Below are positions 8,573 to 17,356 of a stretch of 37,716 nucleotides of DNA, piece after piece (positions within the stretch are counted from its first letter, which is position 1; the number at the start of each line of letters is the position of its first letter). The position numbers and the translations under genes were made by a program. Source of the DNA: Chrysochromulina tobinii (lineage: Eukaryota; Haptophyta; Prymnesiales; Chrysochromulinaceae); contig JWZX01002446.1 in assembly GCA_001275005.1 (NCBI GenBank), forward strand, positions 1 through 37,716, written 5' to 3'. The notes beneath the pieces were generated by a model. The model had not been told where the DNA came from. It searched no databases and worked only from the letters and a program-made list of their open reading frames with translations.

Positions 8573-10276
8573 ATGGCTCGGTGCAGCCTATTGCTCGTGA
8601 CCGCAGCGGCGGCGCTGCAGCCACTGCCACTGCACACGCCGCTGCGGACATCCGCGGCGCCGCGCGTCATCTGCTTGCGCGAGAGCCCGTGGATGTCGCC
8701 CATCACTGTAGAGGCGCCCGGACTCAACGGAGGCGACCTCTGGGCGGGCGCTCGCGGCTCGGACGAGGAATTCGAGTACGCCATCTCGGAGGCCATGAGC
8801 ATGACCATCACTGCCCCAATCATCCCACAGTTTTATCCCCAGAGGAGGTGGTTGTGGCGGAAATGGCGAGGGACGATCTTACCGCGCGTGCTGCCACGCG
8901 AGGTCGCTTTCAACGTCGGCTTCGCCATCGCGTGCGTGCTACTCGCACGCTTGCCGGCCACGGTCGCCGAGGCGCCGGCCGCCGCGCAGATCCTGCGAAC
9001 GATCTCTGGAAATCTGAGGACGGTTGACAAGGTGTGGCTCCTCACGAGCGGGCTAGTCTCGTTCACACTCTCCTTCTTCCTCACGCAGTCGTACGCCTTC
9101 TGGCGCTCGGTGTACTCGAGCACACGCAAGGTGCAGGGCCGCCTCAACGACATCGGGCTGCTCTGTGCCGGCGCGGCCGAGCGCGACAGCCGCGGCGAGT
9201 ACACCGAGAGCGCAGAGCAGTTGCTGAGCGTGCTCGGCCGGTACGTGCGCCTTTACTCGATGATGCTCTACAGCAGCTGCACCACGCGCTTCGCCGTGTT
9301 GCAGACTCCGCGTGGCCTCGGCGCGCTCGTGGACTGCGGCGCGCTGACCACCGCTGAGCGCACCGCGATGCTGCAGACCGGTATGGGCTCCAATGCGGTG
9401 CTTATGTGGATGTCCACACTACTCAACTCGGGGCTGAGTGACGGGCGCCTCGGAGGCTCCCCTACGGGAGGACAGCCTCTTGGTCTACAGCTCGCTTTCC
9501 AGCAGTGCTTCACCGAGCTCAGAGGCTGCAGTGCGTCGATCGCCGATGAGCTCACCGGCCGCATGCCGCTCGCGTACACGCAGCTGGTCCAGATCATGGC
9601 AGACCTTCTGATCGCCGCCACCCCCTTTGCTCTCCTCCATTCCGTGGGAGGCGTCGGCGCCGTCGTGGGCACCGCGCTGGTCACCTTCTTCCACAGCTCC
9701 ATCCTCTACCTGGCCAAAATGTTCCTCGACCCACTGAACAATGACCAGTACTCGAGCGACATGGGGATCAACGTCGCCACGCTCATGCAGGAGACGAACC
9801 TGGGCAGCGAGCGATGGCGCAAGTCCGCCCAGTGGGTCCCTGAAGCGACGCTACCCCGCGACAGGTCGCGTACCAATGAGGAGGAAGAGCGATGGCGAAT
9901 GGGGGGTGGACGGCTAGCGAGCAGCAGAACTAATGAGGGGGGCAATCAGGTGCAATCCGATGCAATCCGGTGCAATCAGGTGCAATCAGAGGGGGGTGGA
10001 CGGCTAGCGAGCAGAACGGATGCCGCCACCGCCCCCAACCTCGCTGGCGCCGCCAACGCAGAGCCAACGCCGACGCCAACGCCGCCAACGAGTGCATCGG
10101 CGCCGGCGCCGGCAGCGGCCGACAGCTTGAGCGGCATCCAGCTTCTTGGCAAGGGCAACGTGCCGCTCGAGCTCTTGGGACTGAGTGCTCTGCCTGCCGA
10201 CTGCTCCGCCGACTGCTCCGCGGCTCCGGCACCGATGGAACCACCGATGGAACCACGGGGGGGTGGGGCGTCGTGA
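8573..10276 (+). CDS. Bestrophin-like membrane protein, likely plastid-targeted
   Basis: Frame of 567 residues. The N terminus (MARCSLLLVTAAAALQPLP) looks like a signal peptide followed by a Ser/Ala/Arg-containing transit-like region. Hydrophobic helices lie around 111-132, 153-170 and 345-385. Between them, LTQSYAFWRSVYSSTRKVQG and later FLDPLNNDQYSSDMGINVA fit the shape of bestrophin-type (RFP-TM) anion channels, where a conserved dPF/DG block follows the last helix. Thylakoid bestrophins (VCCN1-like) would explain plastid targeting. The match is by pattern only. The C-terminal 130 residues are low-complexity, including a stretch (9901-10014) with a 24-bp direct duplication around CAATCAG repeats, which is probably an in-frame intron rather than protein; both readings keep the frame. 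The start is the first ATG, and the frame ends TGA at 10276. Confidence 0.5.
   Translation: MARCSLLLVTAAAALQPLPLHTPLRTSAAPRVICLRESPWMSPITVEAPGLNGGDLWAGARGSDEEFEYAISEAMSMTITAPIIPQFYPQRRWLWRKWRGTILPRVLPREVAFNVGFAIACVLLARLPATVAEAPAAAQILRTISGNLRTVDKVWLLTSGLVSFTLSFFLTQSYAFWRSVYSSTRKVQGRLNDIGLLCAGAAERDSRGEYTESAEQLLSVLGRYVRLYSMMLYSSCTTRFAVLQTPRGLGALVDCGALTTAERTAMLQTGMGSNAVLMWMSTLLNSGLSDGRLGGSPTGGQPLGLQLAFQQCFTELRGCSASIADELTGRMPLAYTQLVQIMADLLIAATPFALLHSVGGVGAVVGTALVTFFHSSILYLAKMFLDPLNNDQYSSDMGINVATLMQETNLGSERWRKSAQWVPEATLPRDRSRTNEEEERWRMGGGRLASSRTNEGGNQVQSDAIRCNQVQSEGGGRLASRTDAATAPNLAGAANAEPTPTPTPPTSASAPAPAAADSLSGIQLLGKGNVPLELLGLSALPADCSADCSAAPAPMEPPMEPRGGGAS
9901..10014 (+). repeat. 24-bp direct duplication flanking GCAATCAG repeats (probable in-frame intron)
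   Basis: The 24-base segment at 9901-9924 recurs at 9991-10014, 90 bp apart. Between the copies lie five variants of the decamer GGTGCAATCAG/GGTGCAATCC. Removing an interval such as 9906-9989 (GTGGAC...CAATCAG) keeps the frame. It has the same boundary-duplication design as the introns of neighbouring genes, but the exact splice sites cannot be fixed from sequence. Confidence 0.75.
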
Positions 10277-10908
10277 CGGGCGCGACGGCTATACCACGGC
10301 TGGACATCACGGGCGCCATGATGAGCATGGGCGCCATGATGAGCACTGGTGGACTGCTTGCGCTCGCATGGCGCCCATCATGGCGCCTGAGTTTGGACGC
10401 AATCAGAGGCGCCTGAGTTTGGAGCCCACGAGCGCACTCTGCGACAGGACAGTAGCGCATGCCCGCGAGCAATGCCGTGCTCGGCATCATAGAGGCTAGG
10501 GTAGCCGCCCGCACGGGCGCGGACCGACGAGGAACGAAGGCGCACAGAGATCACACCATCTGGCCCATCTCAAGCGTGCTAGAATAGCCACATGTGAGTA
10601 GCACATGGGGTCGGCCTGATGCATCAAAGGCAAACGATGCCATGGTCACCCTGTGTGCTGGGAGAGACCGACCCTCACTAGCGAAATTGAGTAGCCCGAG
10701 CGAGCGAGTACTCAGTACTTGTGTTGACCGAGGGGAGCGGAGCCGTCCTTTGAGACGGTGGTGTGGAGTGAGCGCGGGGGGACCGCGATGAAACTGACTG
10801 ACTGACTGACATGGTGGGTCACGCGCTGCACCATTTTACTTAGTAACTCTGCATAGAAACTCAGCGCTCGGGGGTTTTCATGTTTCGAGCGAAATCAAGT
10901 CAATTCTC
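10277..10908. other. Intergenic region with short direct duplications, no supported gene
   Basis: This stretch contains a 17-bp sequence duplicated 18 bp apart (10311-10345) and a 16-bp sequence at 10382 repeated at 10408 around a GCAATCAGA word. It also has a CACATGTG palindrome at 10589 and a short GACT repeat at 10794-10810. The part near 10850-10908 presumably contains the promoter and 5' UTR of the next gene. I see no coding frame with recognisable content. Confidence 0.5.
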
Positions 10909-11721
10909 ATGAAGCTCCATTACGCTTTGCTTATTGCCGCACTCGCCGTGGCCGCCGCGCAGGACGATCTGGCCTGGCACGAGAGGGCGAAAAAGGCCGC
11001 TGAAGACGCCTCAAAAGCTGTCAAGGAGGCCAACGATAAGGCCTCACAGGCGTTTGTCGAAAGCGGCGCGAAAGCTAAGCTCAACGAGACTGCAAGGCAC
11101 GCTCAACGAGAAGCTCAACGAAACTGGGTGTTCCTGACGGAGGTGAGCGATAAGGTGGCTGCAAACGCGGAAGATGCCGTGGAGAGGCGCATGTTCGACC
11201 TGCAGCAGCAGGCCTTCAACTTCTTTAAGCTCAGCGACGAGATGATCAAAACCTTGGAAGAGATGGCGTGGAACTTGTTGCAGATTGCCATCCTGCTGCT
11301 GGCGACTCGCTACTTCTCTGCAGACTTGATGCTCCTCATTTTGGGCATCGTGCTCCTCTCCGGCTCCGGCCTGATCACATGCTTTCTCAAATTTGTTTGG
11401 TTCTTGCTCTGGCTCGCGGCGATGGCGCCGCAAATCTTCCTTCTCTTCCTCTTCGTCGCGCTCTTCGTGCGATCGCGCACGCGGGGCGTGCTGATGAGGG
11501 CGTGCGGCATCGAGGACGACGCTCTCTCAAAGGTCTCCGGCACCATGTCCGACGCCTGCTTGGACGCCTGGAAGCTAGCGGCGTCTAAAACGACATTCAT
11601 CAGGATCGAGGACCTTGGGGACAACTCGAAGGATGCGGCGCTCGACCCGGCGATGGCGACGCGGCTCAACGAGATCGAGGCCAAGATCGACGAGCTGGCC
11701 AAGCGAGTGCGCGTGCCGTGA
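10909..11721 (+). CDS. Secretory-pathway coiled-coil membrane protein, function unknown
   Basis: Frame of 270 residues. The N terminus MKLHYALLIAALAVAAAQ is a clear signal peptide with cleavage probable near residue 17. Residues 25-120 are charged, Ala/Lys/Glu-rich and heptad-like (coiled coil). Strongly hydrophobic segments at about 122-137, 140-158 and 161-190 follow, ending in an RSRTR positive stop. The C-terminal ~75 residues are soluble and end in another short amphipathic helix (LNEIEAKIDELAKRVRVP). I do not recognise a family. Endomembrane or plastid-envelope location is inferred from topology only. No intron is needed. The sequence around 11085-11125 repeats CTCAACGAGA/GCTCAACGA three times, a small local duplication within the coding region. 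Confidence 0.65.
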   Translation: MKLHYALLIAALAVAAAQDDLAWHERAKKAAEDASKAVKEANDKASQAFVESGAKAKLNETARHAQREAQRNWVFLTEVSDKVAANAEDAVERRMFDLQQQAFNFFKLSDEMIKTLEEMAWNLLQIAILLLATRYFSADLMLLILGIVLLSGSGLITCFLKFVWFLLWLAAMAPQIFLLFLFVALFVRSRTRGVLMRACGIEDDALSKVSGTMSDACLDAWKLAASKTTFIRIEDLGDNSKDAALDPAMATRLNEIEAKIDELAKRVRVP

Positions 11722-12097
11722 ACATGGGTGCAAAGGGGGCCGCCACAGTGGGCGATCGTCACAGCGCGTAACGGCTCGTTGTTCGGTGTTGCGACGCCGA
11801 CGGTCGTGCTTTGTGCACTCGGAGGACACGAACCGACATGTGTAGCACATGTAATTGCTCATAATCGCGCGTCCTAAGCCTAGCGCTACGGTCCTCCTAC
11901 AGGAACGGACTCGACTCCCTAGTACCTGGCGTGGACCCGCCGGGCGCAGCGGCCGGCGCGCACAGCAGCCGAGCCGGCAGCCCATCGACCGGCCGCGCCC
12001 TCGTTACGCAGGACTTCCCACTACGGTGCCCCGAGAGAAGAGGACGACCGGGATAGAGGGTCAAGAAGCGACTGGTTTACCGAAATACTGTCTATGC
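11722..12097. other. Convergent 3' region between the coiled-coil and V-ATPase genes
   Basis: No coding frame with recognisable content. Two ACATGT hexamers at 11836 and 11847 form the short inverted-repeat-like sequence ACATGTGTAGCACATGT. The region must contain both 3' UTRs. Confidence 0.45.
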
Positions 12098-12863
12098 TCA
12101 CGCCTTGGAGGCGAGGATCAGGCCGACGATGAGTCCGTACAAGCCGAGCGCCTCGGCGAAGATGAGGATGAGCACCATGCCAACAAAGAGTTTGGGCTGC
12201 TCCGCCGCCGCTCGCGTGCACGTGTCGCCGACAATGCCGATCGCCAGGCCAGCCGCGAGGCCACTCAACCCGCACGCGAGCCCGCCACCGAAGTGCGCCA
12301 TCGCCGAGCTGCGGGCACGCGGAACGTGAAGCGCGACGGTTGGCCGGGTCGCGAGCAGGCGTCGTGGGGGCGGACGGCAAGGGCACGCGGGCACGCATGG
12401 GGAGTATGTGGAGCCAAGGCGAGGGAGGTCTGGGGTGGGCGTGGCCTGGCGCGTACAACATGCCGTACGCTGGCCGGCCCTGCTCGACGCCCGATACGGC
12501 GTTCGCGATAATCACCGCGATGATCAGGCCGTAGATGCCCAGCACGCCCGCCATGACAACCTGCACAGGCGCAGCATCACGAGCACGCGCACTGCTGAGA
12601 CACTGCGAGTCCTTGTCGGCCATTACGAGAGAGATTTGGCGCGAAGGGCACCATCCACTGGCAGCACACACCGGCACAATGCTCTTCATTACGAGCTCAG
12701 GCTTGCCGACGCCGAGTGCGGAAATGCCCATACCGGACTTTCCCGTGCCGTACGCGGCACCCAGATTGGAGAAGATGAGGGCAAACGCCGCGCCCATGAA
12801 CCCGAGCAAAGGCGCGTTCATGTCGTAGTACTCCATCTCCTCGATGGTCAAAGGAGCAGGCAT
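12098..12863 (-). CDS. V-type H+-ATPase proteolipid subunit c
   Basis: Three inferred exons (12863-12672, 12560-12457, 12308-12098) give a 168-residue, four-helix proteolipid, the usual length for eukaryotic V-ATPase subunit c. It forms the rotating membrane ring that carries protons in acidifying vacuoles and endomembranes. Diagnostic segments are [16 protein letters not shown] in helix 1-2, [18 protein letters not shown] starting exon 2, and [19 protein letters not shown] in helix 4, whose glutamate is the conserved proton-binding residue. Intron 1 (12671-12561) has GTGTGT...GTGCAG. For intron 2, several GT donors give the same phase; the one after ATGTT (intron 12456-12309) aligns best with the family (AYGMF joined to SAMAHF). 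Both introns lack tandem repeats or boundary duplication, unlike those in adjacent genes. The start follows the short N terminus [14 protein letters not shown]. Confidence 0.95.
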
Positions 12864-13431
12864 GGAAGTCGCCCGAGGAGAGCCTTTCACACTTTCTCAG
12901 TGGCTGTGAACACGCGGAGAAGCGACAAAAGCGCACGCCTCGAGAAATGAACACTTAAGGGGGGCAGCACGAATGCCTACATGTACCAAGGAGGAACCCT
13001 CCGTCCTCACATGACGAGTCTCGGGAGGACCTTCAACTCCATTCTTTGCGTCAAATCCCCGTTGAGCATGTGACTCCCTTACTTTTACGAGCGACGCATT
13101 CGATTCTTTGCATGCGATGCACTCGGAGTACATGAGGATGTGACACATGTCGAATTACATTGTACTCCTACCGCCTAGCTCGTTCCTCTGCCTGCTCTCC
13201 TTACGTACTCTACCATGCTGTCGCGCACTACCGTGTACCAGACCGATAATACTGCATACTCCTAGTGCGCGACGGAACTCTCTAAGTCTGATAGCTCGCA
13301 AACAAGTTTCGAAATGTTCGGTTGATCATGATCGCTGTGTCGCGAGAGCAGCCAGGGGCGCGCCCCGCGTGTGCCCGGAGCGTGCCTGCCGTGCGCCGTC
13401 TTCCGTCTACTGAGAGCGCTCTCCCCGTCTC
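12864..13431. other. Intergenic region upstream of the V-ATPase c gene
   Basis: It contains the promoter and 5' UTR of the minus-strand V-ATPase gene, and on its right the possible end of the PPPDE gene. It has a TACATGTA palindrome at 12978 and an ACATGT at 13145. It is relatively AT-rich around 13070-13330. No gene was found. Confidence 0.45.
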
Positions 13432-16065
13432 TTATGCCTTGCGCGTTCTCGTGCTCCGCCATCGATTCCAACGATCCCGAAGACCGATGGGCGGCTCGCA
13501 CCCTTCATCGTCCTCCCCCGATGATGACCCCCGCTGATGAGCCCGATGATTGCGCCTGATTGCCACCGATGTGCGGCTCGCACCCATCATCGTCCTCCCC
13601 CGATGATGACCCCCGCTGATGAGCCCGATGATTGCGCCTGATTGCCACCGATGAGCGTTTTCGCACCCTTCATCGTCCTCCCCCGATGATGACCCCCGCT
13701 GATGAAGCCGGTGATTGCGCCTGATTGCCACCGATGAGCGGCTCGCACCCTTCATCGTCCTCCCCAAACGCCTCGCTACGGCCGTTGGCACGCGGCGAGT
13801 ACTCGCCGTCGTAACGGCCATACCCATGCCCAGCTCCCAGCGCGGCCACCAGTCCTAACCCTGATCGTCGGGGCTCCGTCCATGGCGCTCGATACGGCGC
13901 CACGCGGCACGGGTCCGTACGCCGCGGCGAGCGCTCACCATGGCGTTCGCTCGCTGTCGAGGGCGCCGTCGCATCTGCGGTCGATAGTTCACTGTGGCTA
14001 CGCGCCGTATCGAGCGCTCTCGCACCCAGAGTCGCCTGAGAGGCGTCGTATCGAGCACCCAGAGTCGCCTGAGAGGCGTCGTATCGAGCACCCAGAGTCG
14101 CCTGAGAGGCGTCGTATCGAGCACCTAGAGTCGCCTGTGTGGCGTCGTATCGAGCGCTCGATACGGCGGCGCATGGCGGCCTCGAGTCGATGCCGGAGAA
14201 GAAGCGGAGCAGCTCGGTCGAGCGGATGACCCACCTGATGAGGGAGGCAATCGGCGTGCGATCAGAGAGGCAATCAGAGAGAGCATGACTCGGATGACGC
14301 ACGAGGGCGGTGGTCGATGAGGGAGGCAATCAGAGAGAGCATGACTCGGATGACGCACGAGGGCGGCGGCTGCACGCCGAGCACGCTCGCGGCGACGAAG
14401 GACCAGTGGTGGCAGTTGTGCTCGAGGACGTCGTACCTGATGAGGGCGGCCATGAGCGAGGCCATGAGGGAGGTCATCAGCGAGGCGATTGGGGAGGTCA
14501 TCAGCGAGGCGATTAGGGAGGTCATCAGCGAGGCGATTGGGGAGGTCATCAGCGAGGCCATGAGGCAGGTCATGGGCATACGAGCTCGCAGGCCATTCGG
14601 GTGCCATTCGGATTGGGGAGGTCATCAGGGAAGTCATCAGCATCATCAGCGTCATCAGCGTACGAGCTCGCAGGCCATTCGGATGCCATTCGGATTGGGG
14701 AGGTCATCAGGGAAGTCGTCAGCATCATCAGCGTCATCAGCATACGAGCTCGCAGGCCATTCGGGTGCCATTCGGATTGGGGAGGTCATCAGGGAAGTCG
14801 TCAGCATCATCAGCGTCATCAGCGTACGAGCTCGCAGACCATTCGGGTGCCATTCGGATTGGGGAGGTCATCAGGGAAGTCATCAGCGTCATCAGCGTCA
14901 TCAGCGTACGAGCTCGCAGGCCATTCGGATGCCATTCGGATTGGGGAGGTCATCAGGGAAGTCATCAGCGTCATCAGCGTCATCAGCGTACGAGCTCGCA
15001 GGCCATTCGGGTGCCATTCGGATCAACTTCTCGTGAGAGGCGGCCGCGGAGAGCACACTGCGGCCGAGGAGGAGCTTGCAGCGCAGCGGCAGCGTCGCCC
15101 GCCTCTCCTCGTCCTCGTAGTACGGCACGTGCCGAATGACTCCGGAGCCGTGGCAGCTCGCGATGTTGTCAAAGGTGTACTCGATGCCCTGCACAGGATG
15201 CCCGGGTGGCACATCACGCGTCGAGTTGAGCGCACATGAGGATTCGTCATCAGAGGTCATCAGAGGTCATCAGAGGTCATCAGAGGTCATCAGAGGTCAT
15301 CAGAGGTCATCAGGAGGCAATCAGAGGCCATCATCACCTGGATGAGGATGCCCGAGTGGTACACGCCGATGCCCAGCCAGTGTGCGCAGAACGTGTTGCA
15401 CGGCGCGGAGAGGTCGTACCTGCGGGATGGGGTCGCCGTGCTGAGCACTTGCACGCCGCGCAGAGCACGCGTGGCACGGCGCGGAGAGGTACGAATTCGA
15501 ATTCATAGACGTACAAGGTCAGGTAGACATGTGGTGAGTCGAGATGTTCCCAGGGAACTCCCGGGAGGAAGGAGAGCACGCCGCCCTCGCAGGAGGGGAC
15601 CGGCGAGATCTTGCACTTGGCCGGCTCGGCGCCGACTGGCCGCACGCCCTGCGGCATTCGCGCCTCGATGGCCATCCGGAGCATCGAGCCCGTCCTCTTG
15701 AGCGGCGGCGCGGCGCTCGGCGGCGCGTGGGTGCTGCCGTGGTGCCGGTTGCGCCGCTCGACCCAACTCGAGGACCCGCTGCACTCGCAGTCGAACGCGG
15801 AGCTGCCGTGCACCTTCGGAGCGCGCTTGTTCCGCCGCACGAACCAACTCGAGCTGTTCATCGCTGCAAGCTCCTTGGGCGTCATTGTTTCACTGGCGCC
15901 GCTGATGAGGCCACGGTCGCGCCATGCCTGCACGACCCATGGGACGCCAGCATCCGAGTCTTGCCGCAAGTTCTCGACGCTCTTGCTCAACTTTGTGCTG
16001 GGTATCTTGCTGCTCTGCGCCGAGGAGCACGCCGCCGTGGAGATAGGATTCCTTTGCTCGGCCAT
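13432..16065 (-). CDS. PPPDE/DeSI-type thiol isopeptidase, five or six exons with repeat-built introns
   Basis: Inferred exons: 16065-15515, 15419-15338, 15188-14992, 14436-14359, 14234 to about 13670, then possibly a last short exon ending 13432; phases agree through exon 5. After a ~170-residue N-terminal extension comes a PPPDE domain: VYLTLYDLSAPCNTF, GIGVYHSGILIQ (catalytic His ~205), GIEYTFDN, LLLGRSVLSAA, and SSYDVLEHNCHHWSF (catalytic Cys ~285). Family members (DeSI-1/2) remove SUMO or ubiquitin from proteins. The N terminus has no obvious signal, so the protein is probably cytosolic or nuclear. The C-terminal exon contains an 11-residue repeat (ARYDASQATLG) and then low-complexity sequence. 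Unspliced reading of exon 5 stops at 13670. Every intron except intron 2 shows GTNNN repeated at the next exon start. Confidence 0.75.
13500..13775 (-). repeat. 82-83 bp tandem repeat at the 3' end of the PPPDE gene
   Basis: The landmark TCCTCCCC recurs at 13511, 13593, 13676 and 13758 (spacing 82, 83, 82). Each unit contains GCAATCAGG, CATCAG and a GAGGACGATGAAGGGTGCGA-like block that is also coding in exon 5. Because the period is not a multiple of 3, unspliced reading shifts frame in each copy; a sixth intron is likely but its ends are ambiguous. Confidence 0.9.
14030..14150 (-). repeat. 33-bp coding tandem repeat (ARYDASQATLG x ~4)
   Basis: Four near-perfect 33-bp units, in frame within exon 5 of the PPPDE gene, encode an 11-residue repeat ARYDASQATLG (first copy ARYDATQATLG). 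Being a multiple of three and following PPPDE homology directly, it is probably translated. Confidence 0.85.
14235..14358 (-). repeat. Intron 4 of the PPPDE gene: duplicated donor unit and shared introner-like 3' end
   Basis: The sense strand starts GTGCGTCATCCGAGTCATGC at 14358 and repeats it from 14302. The intron ends GATTGCCTCCCTCATCAG, and exon 5 opens GTGGGTCATCCG, so the donor sequence is copied downstream of the acceptor (11 of 12 bases). Bases 14268-14226 match the 3' end of intron 4 in the polytopic-protein gene at 41 of 43 positions. Confidence 0.85.
14437..14991 (-). repeat. Intron 3 of the PPPDE gene: 82-bp tandem repeat plus 24-bp repeat
   Basis: The block CGAGCTCGCAGGCCATTCGG occurs at 14581, 14663, 14745, 14827, 14909 and 14991, exactly 82 bp apart. 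Each unit copies the last ~30 bases of exon 3 and its donor (sense GAGCTC|GTACG). Exon 4 starts GTACGACG. From about 14446 to 14575 a different 24-bp unit (GAGGTCATCAGCGAGGCGAT) is repeated about four times. The intron ends GCCGCCCTCATCAG. Confidence 0.92.
15189..15337 (-). repeat. Intron 2 of the PPPDE gene with CAGAGGTCAT decamer array
   Basis: The intron runs GTGATGATGG to CTGTGCAG on the sense strand. Six perfect copies of CAGAGGTCAT lie at 15251-15310 on the plus strand, next to a GGCAATCAGAGG word. The downstream exon does not repeat the donor here. Confidence 0.85.
15420..15514 (-). repeat. Intron 1 of the PPPDE gene with duplicated exon-2 start
   Basis: The sense-strand intron contains GTACCTCTCCGCGCCGTGCC followed by a CGCGTGCTCTGCGC block. 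This nearly copies the beginning of exon 2 (GTACGACCTCTCCGCGCCG, then CAACACGTTCTGCGC). The donor is TT|GTACGT and the acceptor GCAG|GTACGA; the splice restores LTLYDLSAP, the expected PPPDE start. Confidence 0.8.
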
Positions 16066-16288
16066 TACGACGCCGAAGCGTCAACGAAACTCCGCGCGGG
16101 TGACGTCAAATTAAATTGAACCCGAAGAAAATGATTGCGAGGTGTGGCTGTGGTGTCTGAAATTCGAGCTAGTGCTTGACTTTACCCGAGCACCCGAGTT
16201 TCCCCACACTCCTCGCTCAAGAAGCCCCCAAAAGACCGAGCAGGCCGCCCGACGGCGCACATTGAAAAGGCCCCAGAGCCAAGCCACC

Positions 16289-17356
16289 ATGATTCGGCCG
16301 CAGCTTAAGGACTTGTATCAGGGCGGGCACGATATATCCATGGGAGGGAAGGACGCAAAGAAGCTGCAGCCGCCGATGAATGCGTCGCCGGGCGAGCTGC
16401 GTCTCTGGCGCAAGCTCAATGGCGTGCTCGATGATGAGGAGATGAAGAAGGACGACCTCGAGCACGGCAAGGCGAGGAGCCGCCAGATGAAATATCCGGG
16501 CACCAAGGAGCGCCAGGCGGCCGCGGAGAAGGCCAAGGAGATGCACGAAAAGGTGACCGTCGTCAGCAACAGCAGGGACCTGTACGGCGAGAACAAGCGG
16601 CAGCCCAAGATGGACGAGTCGCAGATGTCGGAGGAGTCGTCGAAGCCGAGCGAGGCGGGCGCGCGGCGCGCGAGCATGCCGCCGCCGCGCGCGCCCGCCC
16701 CCAAGAAGGCGCCGCCGAAGCGCGCGAGCAGCAATGGCGGCGGCTCGGGCACGTCGTCGAACCAAGCTTCGCCGCAGAGCTCTCCTCGCGCCGAGCGGCC
16801 GCCGACGCCGAAGCGAAAGCCCTCGCCCGCCAAGCCGCGCGCCGAGGACGCTGCCGCTAAGCCGAAGGCGCGCAAGCCCTCGCCCCGCAGCAGCTCGCCG
16901 CGCGCCATGCCGCCGCGCGCGCCACCGCCGCGCGCTCCGTCGGCGGCCAAGCGACCGCCGTCGCTCGCGTCGACAAAGAACGAGGAGGCGTACGAGGAGG
17001 AGGAGCCATACGATGAGAACGAGGACGCGTACGACGACGAGGGCTCGAGTGCGCCCAAGGGGGGCTCTGGCCGCTCCGTCCAGGAGGAGTACGAGGAGGG
17101 GTACGAGGAGGAGGAGCCATATGAGGAGGAGCCCAAGTCGAAGACGCCCACGCCCGAGCGGCCGACGGGTCAGGCGGACAAGTCGCGCGGCAAGCGGGCG
17201 CGTGCGGGCGGCTCGGACGGCAATGGGCGTGAGGCGCTGTCGCAGATCGAGGAGCTCTTGCCCCAGCTCTCACTCGAGCACAAGAAGGAGCTCCAGGAGC
17301 GTATTGCGGAGCTCATCGAGATGCATGAGCTCCGCTCGATGATCAATCAGCGATGA
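16289..17356 (+). CDS. Low-complexity Pro/Ser- and Glu/Tyr-rich protein, function unknown
   Basis: The ATG at 16289 sits in a good context (GCCACCATGA) and gives 355 residues; the frame is open 49 codons further upstream without another ATG. Residues 1-110 are charged and moderately ordered (RLWRKLNGVLDDEEMKKDD). Residues ~120-240 are basic and rich in Pro, Ser, Ala and Lys. Residues ~240-300 carry two acidic repeats of the type EEAYEEEEPYDE and EEGYEEEEPYEEE. The last ~40 residues are predicted helical (IEELLPQLSLEHKKELQERI). No membrane segment or targeting signal is seen. I recognise no family; the composition suggests a largely disordered scaffold or nucleic-acid- or tubulin-binding protein, which is speculation. 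Confidence 0.6.
   Translation: MIRPQLKDLYQGGHDISMGGKDAKKLQPPMNASPGELRLWRKLNGVLDDEEMKKDDLEHGKARSRQMKYPGTKERQAAAEKAKEMHEKVTVVSNSRDLYGENKRQPKMDESQMSEESSKPSEAGARRASMPPPRAPAPKKAPPKRASSNGGGSGTSSNQASPQSSPRAERPPTPKRKPSPAKPRAEDAAAKPKARKPSPRSSSPRAMPPRAPPPRAPSAAKRPPSLASTKNEEAYEEEEPYDENEDAYDDEGSSAPKGGSGRSVQEEYEEGYEEEEPYEEEPKSKTPTPERPTGQADKSRGKRARAGGSDGNGREALSQIEELLPQLSLEHKKELQERIAELIEMHELRSMINQR

Noticed and set aside
12021-12890. Continuous 289-codon minus frame through V-ATPase c
   Set aside because: It reads through both introns; splicing gives a perfect 168-residue subunit c with all four helices.
14317-15239. Plus-strand frames rich in VISVISVRARRPFG or EVIREVISV peptides
   Set aside because: They are antisense products of the 82-bp intron repeat of the PPPDE gene; exon phases and catalytic motifs support the minus strand.
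13500-15312. Regularly spaced repeats that might suggest a CRISPR array
   Set aside because: Units are contiguous tandem copies without unique spacers, lie in introns of a eukaryotic gene, and have no cas genes nearby.
16217-17273. Minus-strand frames opposite the Pro/Glu-rich gene
   Set aside because: Arg- and Ser-rich composition typical of antisense translation of GC-rich repeats; the plus frame has a good start context and a clean stop.
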